From NCBI GenBank assembly GCA_022826685.1, contig JAJDUL010000072.1, positions 1 to 37,172 on the forward strand: DNA of 37,172 bases, read 5' to 3'. Below are positions 8,277-16,309 of the stretch, piece by piece; the stretch's first letter is position 1; each line of letters begins with the position of its first letter. The DNA is from Gemmatimonadota bacterium (lineage in GTDB: Bacteria > Gemmatimonadota > Gemmatimonadetes > Palauibacterales > Palauibacteraceae). The notes beneath the pieces are model-generated. The model saw only the letters and a list, made by a program, of their open reading frames with translations. It was not told where the DNA came from and did not search any database. Position numbers and translations under genes: made by a program.

Positions 8277-9194
8277 TCAACCCGACGCCGCCACCGTCCC
8301 CGCCGCGGCGAGGCGTGCGGTCCGCTCCGCCGACCGCACGGTGTTCCGGAGGAGCATGGCGATCGTCATGGGCCCCACACCGCCGGGAACCGGAGTGATC
8401 CAACTCGCGCGCTCCACCGCCTCTTCGAATGCCACATCGCCGACGAGCCGGTAGCCCCGCTCCGTGGTCGGGTCGTCCACCCGATTCACTCCCACATCGA
8501 TCACGACGGCCCCCTCCCGCACCATGTCGCCACGGACGATGCCGGGGACGCCGACGGCGACGATGAGGATCTCCGCCTGGCGCGTCACGGCGCCGAGGTC
8601 CGCGGTCCGGCTGTGGGCCACGGTCACCGTGGCGTTCGCCCCGGGTTCCTTCTGGAGCATGATCTGGGACATCGGCATGCCGACGATGTTCGAGCGGCCC
8701 ACGATGACGACGTGGGCGCCGGAGGTCTCCACGCCGGTCCTCCGGATGAGTTCCTGCACGCCGGCCGGCGTGGCGGGGCGGAACGCGCTCGCGTCCCCCT
8801 GGGACATTCGGCCCTGGTTCACGGGATGAAATCCGTCGACGTCCTTGGCCGGATCGATCCTCTCCGTCACCTCGCGTTCGTCGAGGTGTCGAGGCAGGGG
8901 GAGCTGTACGAGGATCCCGTGGATCGCCGGGTCCGCGTTCAGCTCATCGACGTTGCCGAGGAGCTCCGCGCGGCCGACGTCGGCGGGCGGCGTGATGTCG
9001 CGGGCGTAGATTCCGGCCTCGTTGCAGGCCCTTGTCTTCATCCGCACGTAGACGTGCGAGGCGGGATCGTCGCCGACGAGGACGACGCCGAGGCCGGGCC
9101 GGATCCCCCGCTCCGCGAGGCCCCGCGTCCGTTCCGCCACTTCCGCCCGGATCTCGGCCGCGATCCGCTTCCCGTCGATGAGCTGCGCCGTCAT
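8277..9194 (-). CDS. folD: Bifunctional methylenetetrahydrofolate dehydrogenase/cyclohydrolase
   Basis: FolD interconverts 5,10-methylene- and 10-formyl-tetrahydrofolate with NADP+, in the cytosol. It has 305 residues (usual 280-300). Seen: catalytic pair Y49 and K53 in YVRMKTRA, substrate motif GILVQLPLP, KDVDGFHP at 117-124, the nucleotide-binding GRSNIVGMP at 166-174, and the C-terminal PGGVGPMT signature. The last ~20 residues are a non-conserved Ala/Thr tail. The ATG has GGAGAG upstream. Its stop lies two bases from, or overlaps, the xseA start. Confidence 0.97.
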   Translation of the reverse strand: MTAQLIDGKRIAAEIRAEVAERTRGLAERGIRPGLGVVLVGDDPASHVYVRMKTRACNEAGIYARDITPPADVGRAELLGNVDELNADPAIHGILVQLPLPRHLDEREVTERIDPAKDVDGFHPVNQGRMSQGDASAFRPATPAGVQELIRRTGVETSGAHVVIVGRSNIVGMPMSQIMLQKEPGANATVTVAHSRTADLGAVTRQAEILIVAVGVPGIVRGDMVREGAVVIDVGVNRVDDPTTERGYRLVGDVAFEEAVERASWITPVPGGVGPMTIAMLLRNTVRSAERTARLAAAGTVAASG

Positions 9195-9203
9195 CCATTC
9201 TCT

Positions 9204-9231
9204 CCGTTGTTAGCCCGTTGTCGGCCGTTGT
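9204..9231. repeat. Three phased CCGTTGT heptamers between rny and folD
   Basis: The heptamer CCGTTGT occurs at 9204-9210, 9215-9221 and 9225-9231, so copies start 11 and 10 bases apart, about one helical turn. The last copy overlaps the rny stop codon and the first lies just upstream of the folD ribosome site. Such spacing suits a site for a repeated DNA-binding contact, but it could be a simple tandem duplication. No regulator is identified. Confidence 0.5.
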
Positions 9232-10802
9232 CAGCGTGCGAAGTCCACGGTTCGCGACTCCCGCACGACGACGACCTTGATCTGCCCCGGATACTGCAAC
9301 TCGTTCTCGATGCGGCGGGCCGTCCGCTCCGACAGCCTCGCCATCTCGTCGTCGGAGACCTTGTCCGGGGTCACCATGATCCGGATCTCCCGCCCCGCCT
9401 GAATCGCGTAGACCTTCTCGACCCCGTCCCACGAACTCGCGATCTCTTCCAGTTTCTCCAATCGCTTCACGTAGTGCTCAAACGACTCCCGCCGGGCGCC
9501 GGGACGAGCGCCAGAGATCGCGTCCGCCGCGGTGACGAGGAAGGTCTCCGGATAACGGGCGGGTTCCTCGCCGTGGTGCGCGCGGATCGCGTTCAGCACG
9601 CCGTCCTTCTCTCCGCACTGTTTGCACAGATCGTAGCCGATCTCGACGTGGCTCCCCTCCTTCTCGTGCGTGAGCCCCTTGCCGATGTCGTGCAGCAGGC
9701 CCATTCGCTTCACGAGCTGCGCATCGAGCGACAGCTCCGCCGCCATCGTCGCCCCGATGAGCGCGACCTCGTGCGCGTGCTGCAACTGGTTCTGCCCGTA
9801 GCTGGTCCGGAAGCGGAGGACGCCGAGAACTTCGCGGAGTTTCGGGTGCAGGTCGTGGATGCCGAGTTCGTACAGGACCTCGTCGGCCGCCTTCCTCATC
9901 GTCGCCTGGACATCTTCCTGCGCCTTCTCCACGACCTCCTCGATGCGACCCGGGTGGATCCGGCCGTCGCCGACGAGGCGATCCATCGCCAGCCGCGCGA
10001 CTTCGCGGCGGACGGGATCGAAGCAGGAGAGGATGACGGCCTCGGGCGTATCGTCCACGACCACGTCGACGCCCGTGGCGGCCTCGAAGGACCGGATGTT
10101 CCGGCCTTCCCGACCGATGATCCGGCCCTTCATGTCATCGCTGGGAAGGGTGACGACGGAGACGGCGGCTTCGGAAGAATGATCTACGGAGAGCTTCTCG
10201 ATCGCCTGGGAGATGATCTTGCGGGCTTCCCGTTCGGCCTCGTTGCGGGCGCGTTCGGTGACCTCCCGCACGTGCTGCGCGGCGTCCGCCCGCGCCTGGT
10301 CGCGGATCTGGCCGATCAACTCGCGGCGCGCGGCTTCCCGGCTGATACCCGCGATCTCCTCGAGGCGCCTTCCGAGTTCCCGCTCGCGGTCGACGAGTTC
10401 CTTCGCCCGCGTATCGAGTTCGCCGCGCTCCGCCTCGACCTGCTCGCGGCTTCGATCCACCCGCTCCTGCCGCTGGTCGATCTTCTCGAGCTTCTGTTCG
10501 AGCGTCTCGGTCCGCTCGAGCGTCCGCTGCTCCAGCCGCTCCAGCTCGGCGCGCCGGCGCTCCGCTTCTCTGGCCGATTCCTCCCGGAGACGTTGCGCCT
10601 CTTCGCGCCCCGCCAGTTCCGCCGCCTTCCGGAGACTGCCCGCCTCCTGCCGGGCGGACTCAATGATGTCCCGCCCATCGCTCTCGAGGCGGCCGCGCAC
10701 CCGGCGCAGGCCCCGTCGCTCGATCAGAATCCCTGCGACGCCCCCCACCACGAGACCCGCGATCGCCAACAGCATCGTCGGCACGGTCATGGATTCCAGC
10801 AT
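9231..10802 (-). CDS. rny: Ribonuclease Y
   Basis: Membrane-anchored endoribonuclease that starts mRNA decay, 523 residues, the usual family length. Seen: N-terminal transmembrane helix (about residues 8-27), long Glu/Arg coiled coil (about 30-200), KH RNA-binding domain with GRIIGREGRN at 226-235, then the HD phosphohydrolase domain with HAHEVAL (342-348) and HDIGKG (371-376), and the conserved C-terminal tail ending GQIKVVVVRESRTVDFAR. The ATG at 10802 was chosen because GGAG precedes it at good spacing and the product starts just before the membrane helix. A longer frame from 10859 would begin inside the terminator hairpin upstream and is rejected. Confidence 0.96.
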   Translation of the reverse strand: MLESMTVPTMLLAIAGLVVGGVAGILIERRGLRRVRGRLESDGRDIIESARQEAGSLRKAAELAGREEAQRLREESAREAERRRAELERLEQRTLERTETLEQKLEKIDQRQERVDRSREQVEAERGELDTRAKELVDRERELGRRLEEIAGISREAARRELIGQIRDQARADAAQHVREVTERARNEAEREARKIISQAIEKLSVDHSSEAAVSVVTLPSDDMKGRIIGREGRNIRSFEAATGVDVVVDDTPEAVILSCFDPVRREVARLAMDRLVGDGRIHPGRIEEVVEKAQEDVQATMRKAADEVLYELGIHDLHPKLREVLGVLRFRTSYGQNQLQHAHEVALIGATMAAELSLDAQLVKRMGLLHDIGKGLTHEKEGSHVEIGYDLCKQCGEKDGVLNAIRAHHGEEPARYPETFLVTAADAISGARPGARRESFEHYVKRLEKLEEIASSWDGVEKVYAIQAGREIRIMVTPDKVSDDEMARLSERTARRIENELQYPGQIKVVVVRESRTVDFAR

Positions 10803-10835
10803 GGCCAGACTCCAATCCTCGAACCATCTATGAAC

Positions 10836-10863
10836 AAAAAAACCGGCGGACTCGTCCACCGGT
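10836..10863 (-). terminator. Strong intrinsic terminator before rny
   Basis: On the minus strand the hairpin occupies 10842-10863, with ACCGGTGGA paired to TCCGCCGGT (one G-U pair, CGAG loop). It is followed by seven T residues at 10836-10842. It ends the upstream transcript (the 6S-like RNA or zapA), so rny must be read through or have its own start just downstream. Confidence 0.9.
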
Positions 10864-11009
10864 GCATGCCGCTCAGATCGGACGGAAAGATGCGCTCCGT
10901 GCGATCATCTATCTGAAGCTGGGGCCACGCTCGTGCGAGGCCACCTTTACGGACAGCACAACACCTACGGAAACGTTGCTCGGGAGTCTGCACGCCGCAA
11001 GCGGACGGC
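10836..11009 (-). ncRNA. ssrS: Candidate 6S RNA (ssrS) between zapA and rny
   Basis: About 170 bases of non-coding sequence lie between zapA and rny and end in a strong intrinsic terminator. The strand can fold into a long, imperfect rod. An outer stem pairs CGTGCAGA with TCTGAGCG (one mismatch). Next come CTCC/GGAG, then GTGC/GCAC with TGTC/GATA, and an apical hairpin GGCC-CGC-ACGA-GCG-GGCC. A 23-base 5' bulge holds its own CAAC/GTTG hairpin, and a roughly 17-base 3' bulge faces it. Rod shape with a large central bubble, length, terminator and location beside zapA are all typical of 6S RNA, which binds sigma-70 RNA polymerase. The name is inferred from shape and context, with no sequence match shown. 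The 5' end is approximate. Confidence 0.55.
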
Positions 11010-11042
11010 GGGCCCGCGGCTCCGTGGAGGGACGGCGGGCCC
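11010..11042 (-). other. GC-rich hairpin containing the zapA stop codon
   Basis: On the minus strand GGGCCCGC (11035-11042) pairs perfectly with GCGGGCCC (11010-11017). An inner CCGT/ACGG helix can also form. The last base of the zapA stop codon is the first base of the stem. No T tract follows, so it is more likely an RNA-stability, processing or pausing element than a standard terminator. It overlaps a 13-base direct repeat (GGACGGCGGGCCC at 11003-11015 and 11030-11042). Confidence 0.5.
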
Positions 11043-11347
11043 TACCCGGCGGTGTTGCCCGCGATGGACTCCAGCCGTTCGGTCACTTCCGTGACTCGCG
11101 CCTCGACGGCGGCCGTGAGTTGCTCGACCTCTCGGCGGGCCCGGAGGAGTTCATCGGTGATCTCCAGCGCGGCGAGGACCGCGGCGCGGTGGGGTTCGGC
11201 CACGCCCGTCATGTGCGCACGCTGAATCGCGTCGTCCACGTACTTCGCGCAGGCCCGCGTGTGCGCGTCACCCCGGTCCGTCCGGATCCGGTATCGATCG
11301 CCGAAGATCGTTACGCCGATCGGCGGCGATTCATCCGTTGAAGTCAT
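11042..11347 (-). CDS. zapA: Cell division protein ZapA
   Basis: FtsZ-ring stabilising protein, 101 residues, cytosolic. Seen: N-terminal beta-strand region with VTIFGDRYRIRTD (family pattern V-x-I-x-G-x-x-Y-x-I), then CAKYVDDAIQRA, then a long C-terminal coiled-coil helix. Length is normal. Its ATG overlaps the stop of the upstream coiled-coil gene (ATGA), which supports co-translation. A 6S-like RNA lies directly downstream, an arrangement seen in many bacteria. Confidence 0.88.
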   Translation of the reverse strand: MTSTDESPPIGVTIFGDRYRIRTDRGDAHTRACAKYVDDAIQRAHMTGVAEPHRAAVLAALEITDELLRARREVEQLTAAVEARVTEVTERLESIAGNTAG

Positions 11348-11604
11348 ACCTCATCCTCCACGTGAGCGAGGCGGTTGCGCAGTCGCACGGCCTTCTTCCT
11401 GGCCTCGGCCAGCGTCTCGCGCAGGCGACGGTTCTCCGCCGTCACCGCCTTGAGTCGCTCCTCGACGTCAGGGGTCGCCGGGCCGCTCGGGCCCGCGACC
11501 CGGGATTTCTCCCAACGGGTCTCGATGCTGCCTGCCGCCCGGGAGAGGCGGTCAAGCAGTCGCTCGACTTCCCGTTGCCGTTCAGGACCTGCGGATTCTG
11601 GCAC
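11344..11604 (-). CDS. Small coiled-coil protein, ZapB-like, between pheT and zapA
   Basis: Protein of about 86 residues made almost wholly of heptad-type helix: an N-terminal segment REVERLLDRLSRAAGSIETRWEK, a Pro/Gly linker, then EERLKAVTAENRRLRETLAEARKKAVRLRNRL. The GTG start is chosen because GGAG lies upstream and the heptads begin soon after; it overlaps the last 23 bases of pheT. Its TGA overlaps the zapA ATG. Position and coiled-coil build suggest a division-ring partner of ZapA comparable to ZapB. That is inferred from context, as coiled coils give no reliable homology. Confidence 0.62.
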   Translation of the reverse strand: MPESAGPERQREVERLLDRLSRAAGSIETRWEKSRVAGPSGPATPDVEERLKAVTAENRRLRETLAEARKKAVRLRNRLAHVEDEV

Positions 11605-14089
11605 CGAACTGTTTCTCCAGAGCGGTAGAGAGTGCGGACATCTCCGACTCGACATCCTGATCCGTCAGCGTACGGTCGGGAGCCCGGAAGCGAAACGTCC
11701 ACGCGAGTCCGAGGCGGCCGCCCTCGATCTCCTCGCCCGAGTAAACGTCGAAGAGGCGCACGGCACGCAGGAGATCGGAGGTCGCCTCCCGGACCGCCCG
11801 TTCGATGTCCGCGGCGGGGACGCCCCGCGGCACCGTCATCGACAGGTCCCGGCGCACGGCGGGGAACGGCGACGTCTTCCGGTAGGCGGGCACGGGTCGC
11901 CCCTCGACGGCGGCAAGATCGAACTCGAGCGCGAACGCGGACGCGGCCCACGGGGGAGCGTCGAGCGACGCCTCGTCCACGACCCCCGCGACGCCGACTA
12001 CGCGACCGTCCTTCACGGCGCGGAACCCGCCGCGGGAGAGCCACGGTCCCTCGAGGGACGTTCCGCTCTCCGTGGCGTCAAGGGCCACGGCGTCGTCGAA
12101 CGGCACCAGAGTCGCACCGCACAGACGATCCGCGAACGATCCGGCGATCTCCTTGAGATCCCACAGGTCGAAATCGAGCCCCGGCCCCGACCAGTGGTCC
12201 GGACGCCGGGTGCCGGCGATGATGGCCCCCACCCTTCCGGACTCCTCGAAACGACCGGTGACGTCCGCTTCCTCTTCCGGGTCCGGGCCGGCCGCGTAAC
12301 CGAACACGGTGCCGAGTTCGAACAGGCGGACGTTGCGGTTGCCGCGCGCATAATTGTGTTCCAGCCGCCGAAGCAGTACGGGGACCATGGCGGAGCGAAG
12401 GCAACTCTCTTCCGCCGAGAGCGGGTTCGGGACCGGGACGACGGCGCGATTCCCCCGGAAGTCCTCCGGCATGAAGCTCAGGCTGCGAGCCTCGAGGAGT
12501 CCGCGTCCGGTGAGCAACTCCCGCACTCTGGCCGCCTTTTCGACACGCGGATCCGCGGGCACCGCGCTGGGCCGGAACCTGCGGTCCTGGCCTGCGGCGG
12601 CGTCGTACCCGACCCGGCGCGCGACCTCCTCGACGAGGTCGATCTCCCGCGCGATGTCCGTGCGCCATCCGGGCACGGAGATCCGCAGCACATCGGTTGC
12701 CCCGTTCCCGCCGGCGTCTCCGTCCGCCCCGGCGCCGCCCTCCACACCGGGGAGGGCCTTGAAGCCGATCGGCTCGAGCGCCGCGCGGACCTCCGCCCCG
12801 TCGAGCCCGAAGCCGAGCACCTGGTTCACGCGACTGACGCGGACGTCGATCGGCGGAACCGGGGCCGGCGCCGGACCCGCGCGGAGGCCGATGAGGTCCG
12901 CCTCGCCGCCGGCCGTGGCGACGATGAGTTCCACGCAGCGCGCGAGCGCACGCTCCTGGGCGTGGACATCGATCCCCCGCTCGAAGCGATAGGAGGCGTC
13001 GGTGGAGAGTCCCGCGCGGGTCCGCGTCCGCCGCACGCCGGACGGGTCGAACGACGCGCACTCGATGAGCAGGTCGACCGTGTCTTCCGTCACCTCCGTG
13101 TCGAGCCCTCCCATGACCCCCGCGAAGGCGATCGCGCGATCGCGGTCGGCGATCACCGTCTGTTCGGGCGCGAGCTTGTGCTCATGGCCATCGAGCGTCG
13201 TCAGCGGCTCGCCGGCCACAGCCGCGCGCACGCGGATCTCCGCTCCCGCCAGCCGCGCGAGATCGAAGGCATGCAGAGGCTGGTTGTACTCGTGCAGGAC
13301 GTAGTTCGTCGCATCGACGACGTTGCTGATCGGACGCGCCCCCACCGCGAGAAGCCGACCCGCGAGCCACGCCGGCGACGGCCCGACCCTGACCCCCCGG
13401 ATGACGGCGGCCATGTAGCGCGGACACCGGTCGAGATCCTCGATGCGGACCCTGACTCCGGCCCCGCTCGCCTCCGACTCGCCGTCGCGCCACTCGGGCG
13501 TCCACGCCGCCCCCCCGAAGTCGCGGGGCGCCGGGGGCCCTCCCACTTCCCGCGCGACCCCCACGTGGCAGGCGAGGTCGACGCGGTTCGGGTTCAGGTC
13601 CAGCGTGAGGCGCGTGTCGGGCAGGCCCAGCGCCGCCGCGAGCGGCGTTCCCGGCTCGAGCCCGTCCGCGAGCCGCATGATGCCCCCCTTGTCGCGGCCC
13701 AGCTCGAGTTCGGCCTCCGAGCACAGCATGCCGTGACTCAATTCACCGCGGATCTTCCGGCTCTCGATGCGGAAGCCGGCCGGGAGTACTCCCCCGGGCG
13801 CCACGTGCGGATAGAGCCCTCCGGTCGCGATGACGGGAGCCCCGCACACGACGTCGAGCGCCTCGCCCGCGCCCCGGTCCACCTTGCACAGCGTGAGCCG
13901 GTCCGCGTTCGGGTGCGGACGGGCCTCGAGCACGCGGGACACGACGATCCCGTCCAGCCCCGCGCCCACCGTCTCGATCTTCTCCACCGCGACGGCGGTC
14001 ATGGTCAGGCGCTCGGCCAGAACCTGCGGGTCGCTCAACTCCCCGCGCAGTCCGACGAGTTCGTCGATCCAGTTGAACGAGATGTTCAT
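11582..14089 (-). CDS. pheT: Phenylalanyl-tRNA synthetase beta subunit
   Basis: Beta chain of the alpha2-beta2 PheRS, 835 residues (usual about 800). Seen: N-terminal [12 protein letters not shown], the EMAP-type tRNA-binding domain (about 40-150, with HPNADRLTLCKV), the NPNRVDLACHVGVAREV segment, B3/B4 editing region, B5 domain, a core fold related to class II synthetases (ERGIDVHAQERALARCVEL) and the C-terminal FDX-ACB anticodon domain (about 740-835, with PFPAVRRDLSMTVP). A short Gly/Ala/Asp-rich insert (about GVEGGAGADGDAGGNG) is unusual but small. The ATG overlaps the pheS stop (ATGA); a longer frame is rejected because it runs through pheS. Confidence 0.96.
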   Translation of the reverse strand: MNISFNWIDELVGLRGELSDPQVLAERLTMTAVAVEKIETVGAGLDGIVVSRVLEARPHPNADRLTLCKVDRGAGEALDVVCGAPVIATGGLYPHVAPGGVLPAGFRIESRKIRGELSHGMLCSEAELELGRDKGGIMRLADGLEPGTPLAAALGLPDTRLTLDLNPNRVDLACHVGVAREVGGPPAPRDFGGAAWTPEWRDGESEASGAGVRVRIEDLDRCPRYMAAVIRGVRVGPSPAWLAGRLLAVGARPISNVVDATNYVLHEYNQPLHAFDLARLAGAEIRVRAAVAGEPLTTLDGHEHKLAPEQTVIADRDRAIAFAGVMGGLDTEVTEDTVDLLIECASFDPSGVRRTRTRAGLSTDASYRFERGIDVHAQERALARCVELIVATAGGEADLIGLRAGPAPAPVPPIDVRVSRVNQVLGFGLDGAEVRAALEPIGFKALPGVEGGAGADGDAGGNGATDVLRISVPGWRTDIAREIDLVEEVARRVGYDAAAGQDRRFRPSAVPADPRVEKAARVRELLTGRGLLEARSLSFMPEDFRGNRAVVPVPNPLSAEESCLRSAMVPVLLRRLEHNYARGNRNVRLFELGTVFGYAAGPDPEEEADVTGRFEESGRVGAIIAGTRRPDHWSGPGLDFDLWDLKEIAGSFADRLCGATLVPFDDAVALDATESGTSLEGPWLSRGGFRAVKDGRVVGVAGVVDEASLDAPPWAASAFALEFDLAAVEGRPVPAYRKTSPFPAVRRDLSMTVPRGVPAADIERAVREATSDLLRAVRLFDVYSGEEIEGGRLGLAWTFRFRAPDRTLTDQDVESEMSALSTALEKQFGARIRRS

Positions 14090-15117
14090 GCGAACTGCTG
14101 CAGAAAGCTCATCTCCCCCTCGTAGAGGAGCCGCATGTCGGGGATCCCGTGCCGCACCATCGCGATGCGGGCCGGTCCCATCCCGAATGCATAGCCCGTG
14201 TAGCGCTCCGGGTCGTACCCCACGGCCTCGAAGACGGCGGGATCCACCATCCCGCTTCCCATGATCGTGATCCACCCCGTGCGCTTGCAGGTGGAACAGC
14301 CGCTCGCGCACACCGTGCACGACACGTCCACCTCCGCCGAAGGCTCGGTGAAGGGATAGAACGACGGCCGAAACCGGGTCTTCGTCCCCGGACCGAAGAA
14401 ATGGTGCACGAAGTGCTCGATCGCGGCTCGGAACTCGACGAAGTCCACGCCTTCGTCGACCGCGAGACCCTCGATCTGCTCGAAGGCGGGGGCGTGCGAG
14501 GGATCGAAGGAGTCACGCCGGTACGCAAGCCCCGGCACGACCACGCGGACGGGGGGCCGGAAGGCCTCCATCACGCGCGCCTGGACGGGCGACGTGTGCG
14601 TCCGCAGCACGACGTCCTTCTCCAGGTAGAACGTGTCCATCATGTCGGCGGCGGGGTGATCGAGCGGGATATTGAGCGCGGTGAAGTTGTACCACGTGGA
14701 CTCGATCTCGGGGCCGAGCACGCTCGTGAAGCCGATTTCGGCGAAGATCTCGCAGATCTCGTCGATGACGCGGGTCACGGGGTGCACGCCGCCGACCCAG
14801 CGCTCGCGCGCGGGCAGGGTCCGATCAATGCGTGCGCGCGGCCCGCCGGTCGCGCTCTCCAGCGCCTTCGCCCGCGCTTCGAGGGCTTCGCGAAGCACCG
14901 TCTTCACGGCGTTGGCGCGCTGTCCGACGTCGCGTCGGTCCCGCGGCTCGACCGTGCCGATCAGGGACATGACGTCGGCCAACTGACCGTTCCGGCCCAG
15001 GTATTCGACGCGGGCGGACTCGAGCGCGGCCGAATCCGTCGCCTCCCCGATCGCGGCGAGCCCCTTCCCCTCGATCGCGGCGATCCGATCGAGGAGGGAA
15101 GCTCCGGCCGGGGTCAT
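14086..15117 (-). CDS. pheS: Phenylalanyl-tRNA synthetase alpha subunit
   Basis: Catalytic subunit of PheRS, 343 residues (usual 330-350). Seen: N-terminal coiled coil, [34 protein letters not shown] (family DHPARDMQDTFY), class II motif 2 [20 protein letters not shown] (about 198-217), a Cys cluster C-x2-C-x3-C-x2-C in [18 protein letters not shown], and motif 3 [21 protein letters not shown]. The ATG overlaps the rplT stop (ATGA). The order infC-rpmI-rplT-pheS-pheT is widely conserved. Confidence 0.97.
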   Translation of the reverse strand: MTPAGASLLDRIAAIEGKGLAAIGEATDSAALESARVEYLGRNGQLADVMSLIGTVEPRDRRDVGQRANAVKTVLREALEARAKALESATGGPRARIDRTLPARERWVGGVHPVTRVIDEICEIFAEIGFTSVLGPEIESTWYNFTALNIPLDHPAADMMDTFYLEKDVVLRTHTSPVQARVMEAFRPPVRVVVPGLAYRRDSFDPSHAPAFEQIEGLAVDEGVDFVEFRAAIEHFVHHFFGPGTKTRFRPSFYPFTEPSAEVDVSCTVCASGCSTCKRTGWITIMGSGMVDPAVFEAVGYDPERYTGYAFGMGPARIAMVRHGIPDMRLLYEGEMSFLQQFA

Positions 15118-15470
15118 GGGCCGTGCGCTTTGGCCACCTCGACGAGCTTGGTAAAGGCGGCCGGATCCCGAATGGCGAGGTCCGCGAGCACCTTGCGGTT
15201 CAGGTCGACGCCGGCGCTCTTCAGCCCGCTGACGAAGCGGGAGTACGAGATTCCGTTCTGCCGGGCCGCGGCATTGATGCGGGAGATCCACAGTCGGCGA
15301 AAGTCGCGCTTCTTCTTGCGCCGGTCGACGTATGCATAGGCCCAGCCGCGCTCGACGGAGTTCTTCGCGGTGCGATAGAGCTTCGACCGCGCTCCGAACT
15401 GGCCGCGGGCTTCCTTGAGGACCTTCTTCTTTCGACGGTTACGTGCAACGCTGCTCGTCGCGCGTGGCAT
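15114..15470 (-). CDS. rplT: 50S ribosomal protein L20
   Basis: Large-subunit protein that binds 23S rRNA early in assembly, 118 residues as expected. Seen: basic N terminus [42 protein letters not shown], and a C-terminal globular part with [18 protein letters not shown]. Strong ribosome site AGGAGGTG just upstream of the ATG. In several bacteria L20 represses its own operon by binding the infC leader or the rpmI-rplT region. Confidence 0.98.
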   Translation of the reverse strand: MPRATSSVARNRRKKKVLKEARGQFGARSKLYRTAKNSVERGWAYAYVDRRKKKRDFRRLWISRINAAARQNGISYSRFVSGLKSAGVDLNRKVLADLAIRDPAAFTKLVEVAKAHGP

Positions 15471-15480
15471 GGCCGCACCT

Positions 15481-15521
15481 CCTGATTCCTGATACTGAGA
15501 CTGTCCGGGCTACTGTCCGGG
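15481..15521. repeat. Short direct repeats between rpmI and rplT
   Basis: Two direct repeats lie in the rpmI-rplT gap. ACTGTCCGGG occurs at 15500-15509 and 15512-15521 (12-base period). CCTGAT occurs at 15481-15486 and 15488-15493. The latter is next to the rplT ribosome site on the opposite strand, so the transcript reads ATCAGGA-ATCAGGAGG. They could be chance duplications or part of an RNA structure controlling L20 translation. Confidence 0.45.
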
Positions 15522-15533
15522 GAATGGGGCGAA

Positions 15534-15728
15534 CTATTTCCCCAGAAGCCGTTTCACCCGCTTCTCGTCCGCCTTCGCCACAAGGGTGCCCTGACGGAGC
15601 CGACGCTTACGCTTGGGGCTCTTCTTCGTCAGGATGTGGCTGTGGTAGGCACGCCGGCGTCGGAATTTTCCGCTCCCGGTCTTTCGAAACCGCTTCGCGG
15701 CGGACCGGTTCGTCTTCATCTTCGGCAT
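15534..15728 (-). CDS. rpmI: 50S ribosomal protein L35
   Basis: Small basic ribosomal protein of 64 residues. Seen: [31 protein letters not shown] in part, the classic L35 start (PKMKT-x-R-x-A-x-KRF), then [16 protein letters not shown] and the Lys/Arg-rich C terminus ending KRLLGK. ATG start with GGAG about eleven bases upstream. It sits between infC and rplT as usual. Confidence 0.98.
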   Translation of the reverse strand: MPKMKTNRSAAKRFRKTGSGKFRRRRAYHSHILTKKSPKRKRRLRQGTLVAKADEKRVKRLLGK

Positions 15729-15784
15729 CTTGCGTATGCTCCGGTTCAGCTCCGTCGCCGGTCGTCCGCGGCGGAGTCGTCGTG

Positions 15785-16297
15785 CTAGGTGCGGTGGGGT
15801 CCCATCAACATGGTCATCGTGCGACCCTCATGGGCGATATCCGACTCCACCACCGCGATGTCCTCCAACTCTTCCTTCACCATCTCGAGGATCCGCCGCC
15901 CCCGTTCCGGGTGCGTGACCTCGCGTCCCCGGAACATGAGCGTGAACTTCACCTTGTCTCCATCCCCCAGGAATCTGCGCGCGTGCCGCATCTTGAAGTC
16001 GATGTCGTGCGCCTCGATCTTCGGCCGCAGCTTCACTTCCTTGACGTGGATGATGTGCTGTTTCTTCTTCGCTTCCCGCGCCTTTCTCGCCTGCGCGTAC
16101 TTGTACTTCCCGAAGTCCATGAGCCGGCAGACGGGCGGTCGCGCGCCGGGCGCCACCTCCACGAGGTCGAGCCCGCGGTCGGCCGCCAGCGACCGGGCTT
16201 CGTCGGTCGCGACGATGCCGAGCTGGTTGCCCTCCTCGTCGATGAGCCGGATCGGGCTGATCCGGATCTTGTCGTTGTCTCTTGGATCTCCGTTCAC
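15785..16297 (-). CDS. infC: Translation initiation factor IF-3
   Basis: IF-3 binds the 30S subunit and checks the initiator tRNA and start codon; 170 residues. Seen: N domain [15 protein letters not shown] and [23 protein letters not shown] (about 43-67), basic linker KAREAKKKQ, and C domain [26 protein letters not shown] and [13 protein letters not shown]. The likely start is GTG with GAGG four bases upstream. infC genes often use a rare start codon for autoregulation (AUU in E. coli); GTG here is milder. First gene of the ribosomal-protein/PheRS string, preceded by a leader with an intrinsic terminator. Confidence 0.96.
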   Translation of the reverse strand: MNGDPRDNDKIRISPIRLIDEEGNQLGIVATDEARSLAADRGLDLVEVAPGARPPVCRLMDFGKYKYAQARKAREAKKKQHIIHVKEVKLRPKIEAHDIDFKMRHARRFLGDGDKVKFTLMFRGREVTHPERGRRILEMVKEELEDIAVVESDIAHEGRTMTMLMGPHRT

Positions 16298-16309
16298 TGC
16301 ACCTCATAG

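Noticed and set aside
8275..8403. N-terminal extension of XseA inside folD
   Set aside because: Arg/Gly/His-rich sequence typical of shadow reading of another gene; the OB-fold starts after the GTG/TTG candidates.
10803..10859. Longer RNase Y start
   Set aside because: The extension begins inside the terminator hairpin of the upstream RNA; the ATG at 10802 has a ribosome site and gives the family length.
12078..13061. Long Arg/Gly/Pro-rich frames inside pheT and many other genes
   Set aside because: Shadow frames caused by high G+C; low-complexity composition, no domains, and they overlap well-supported genes.
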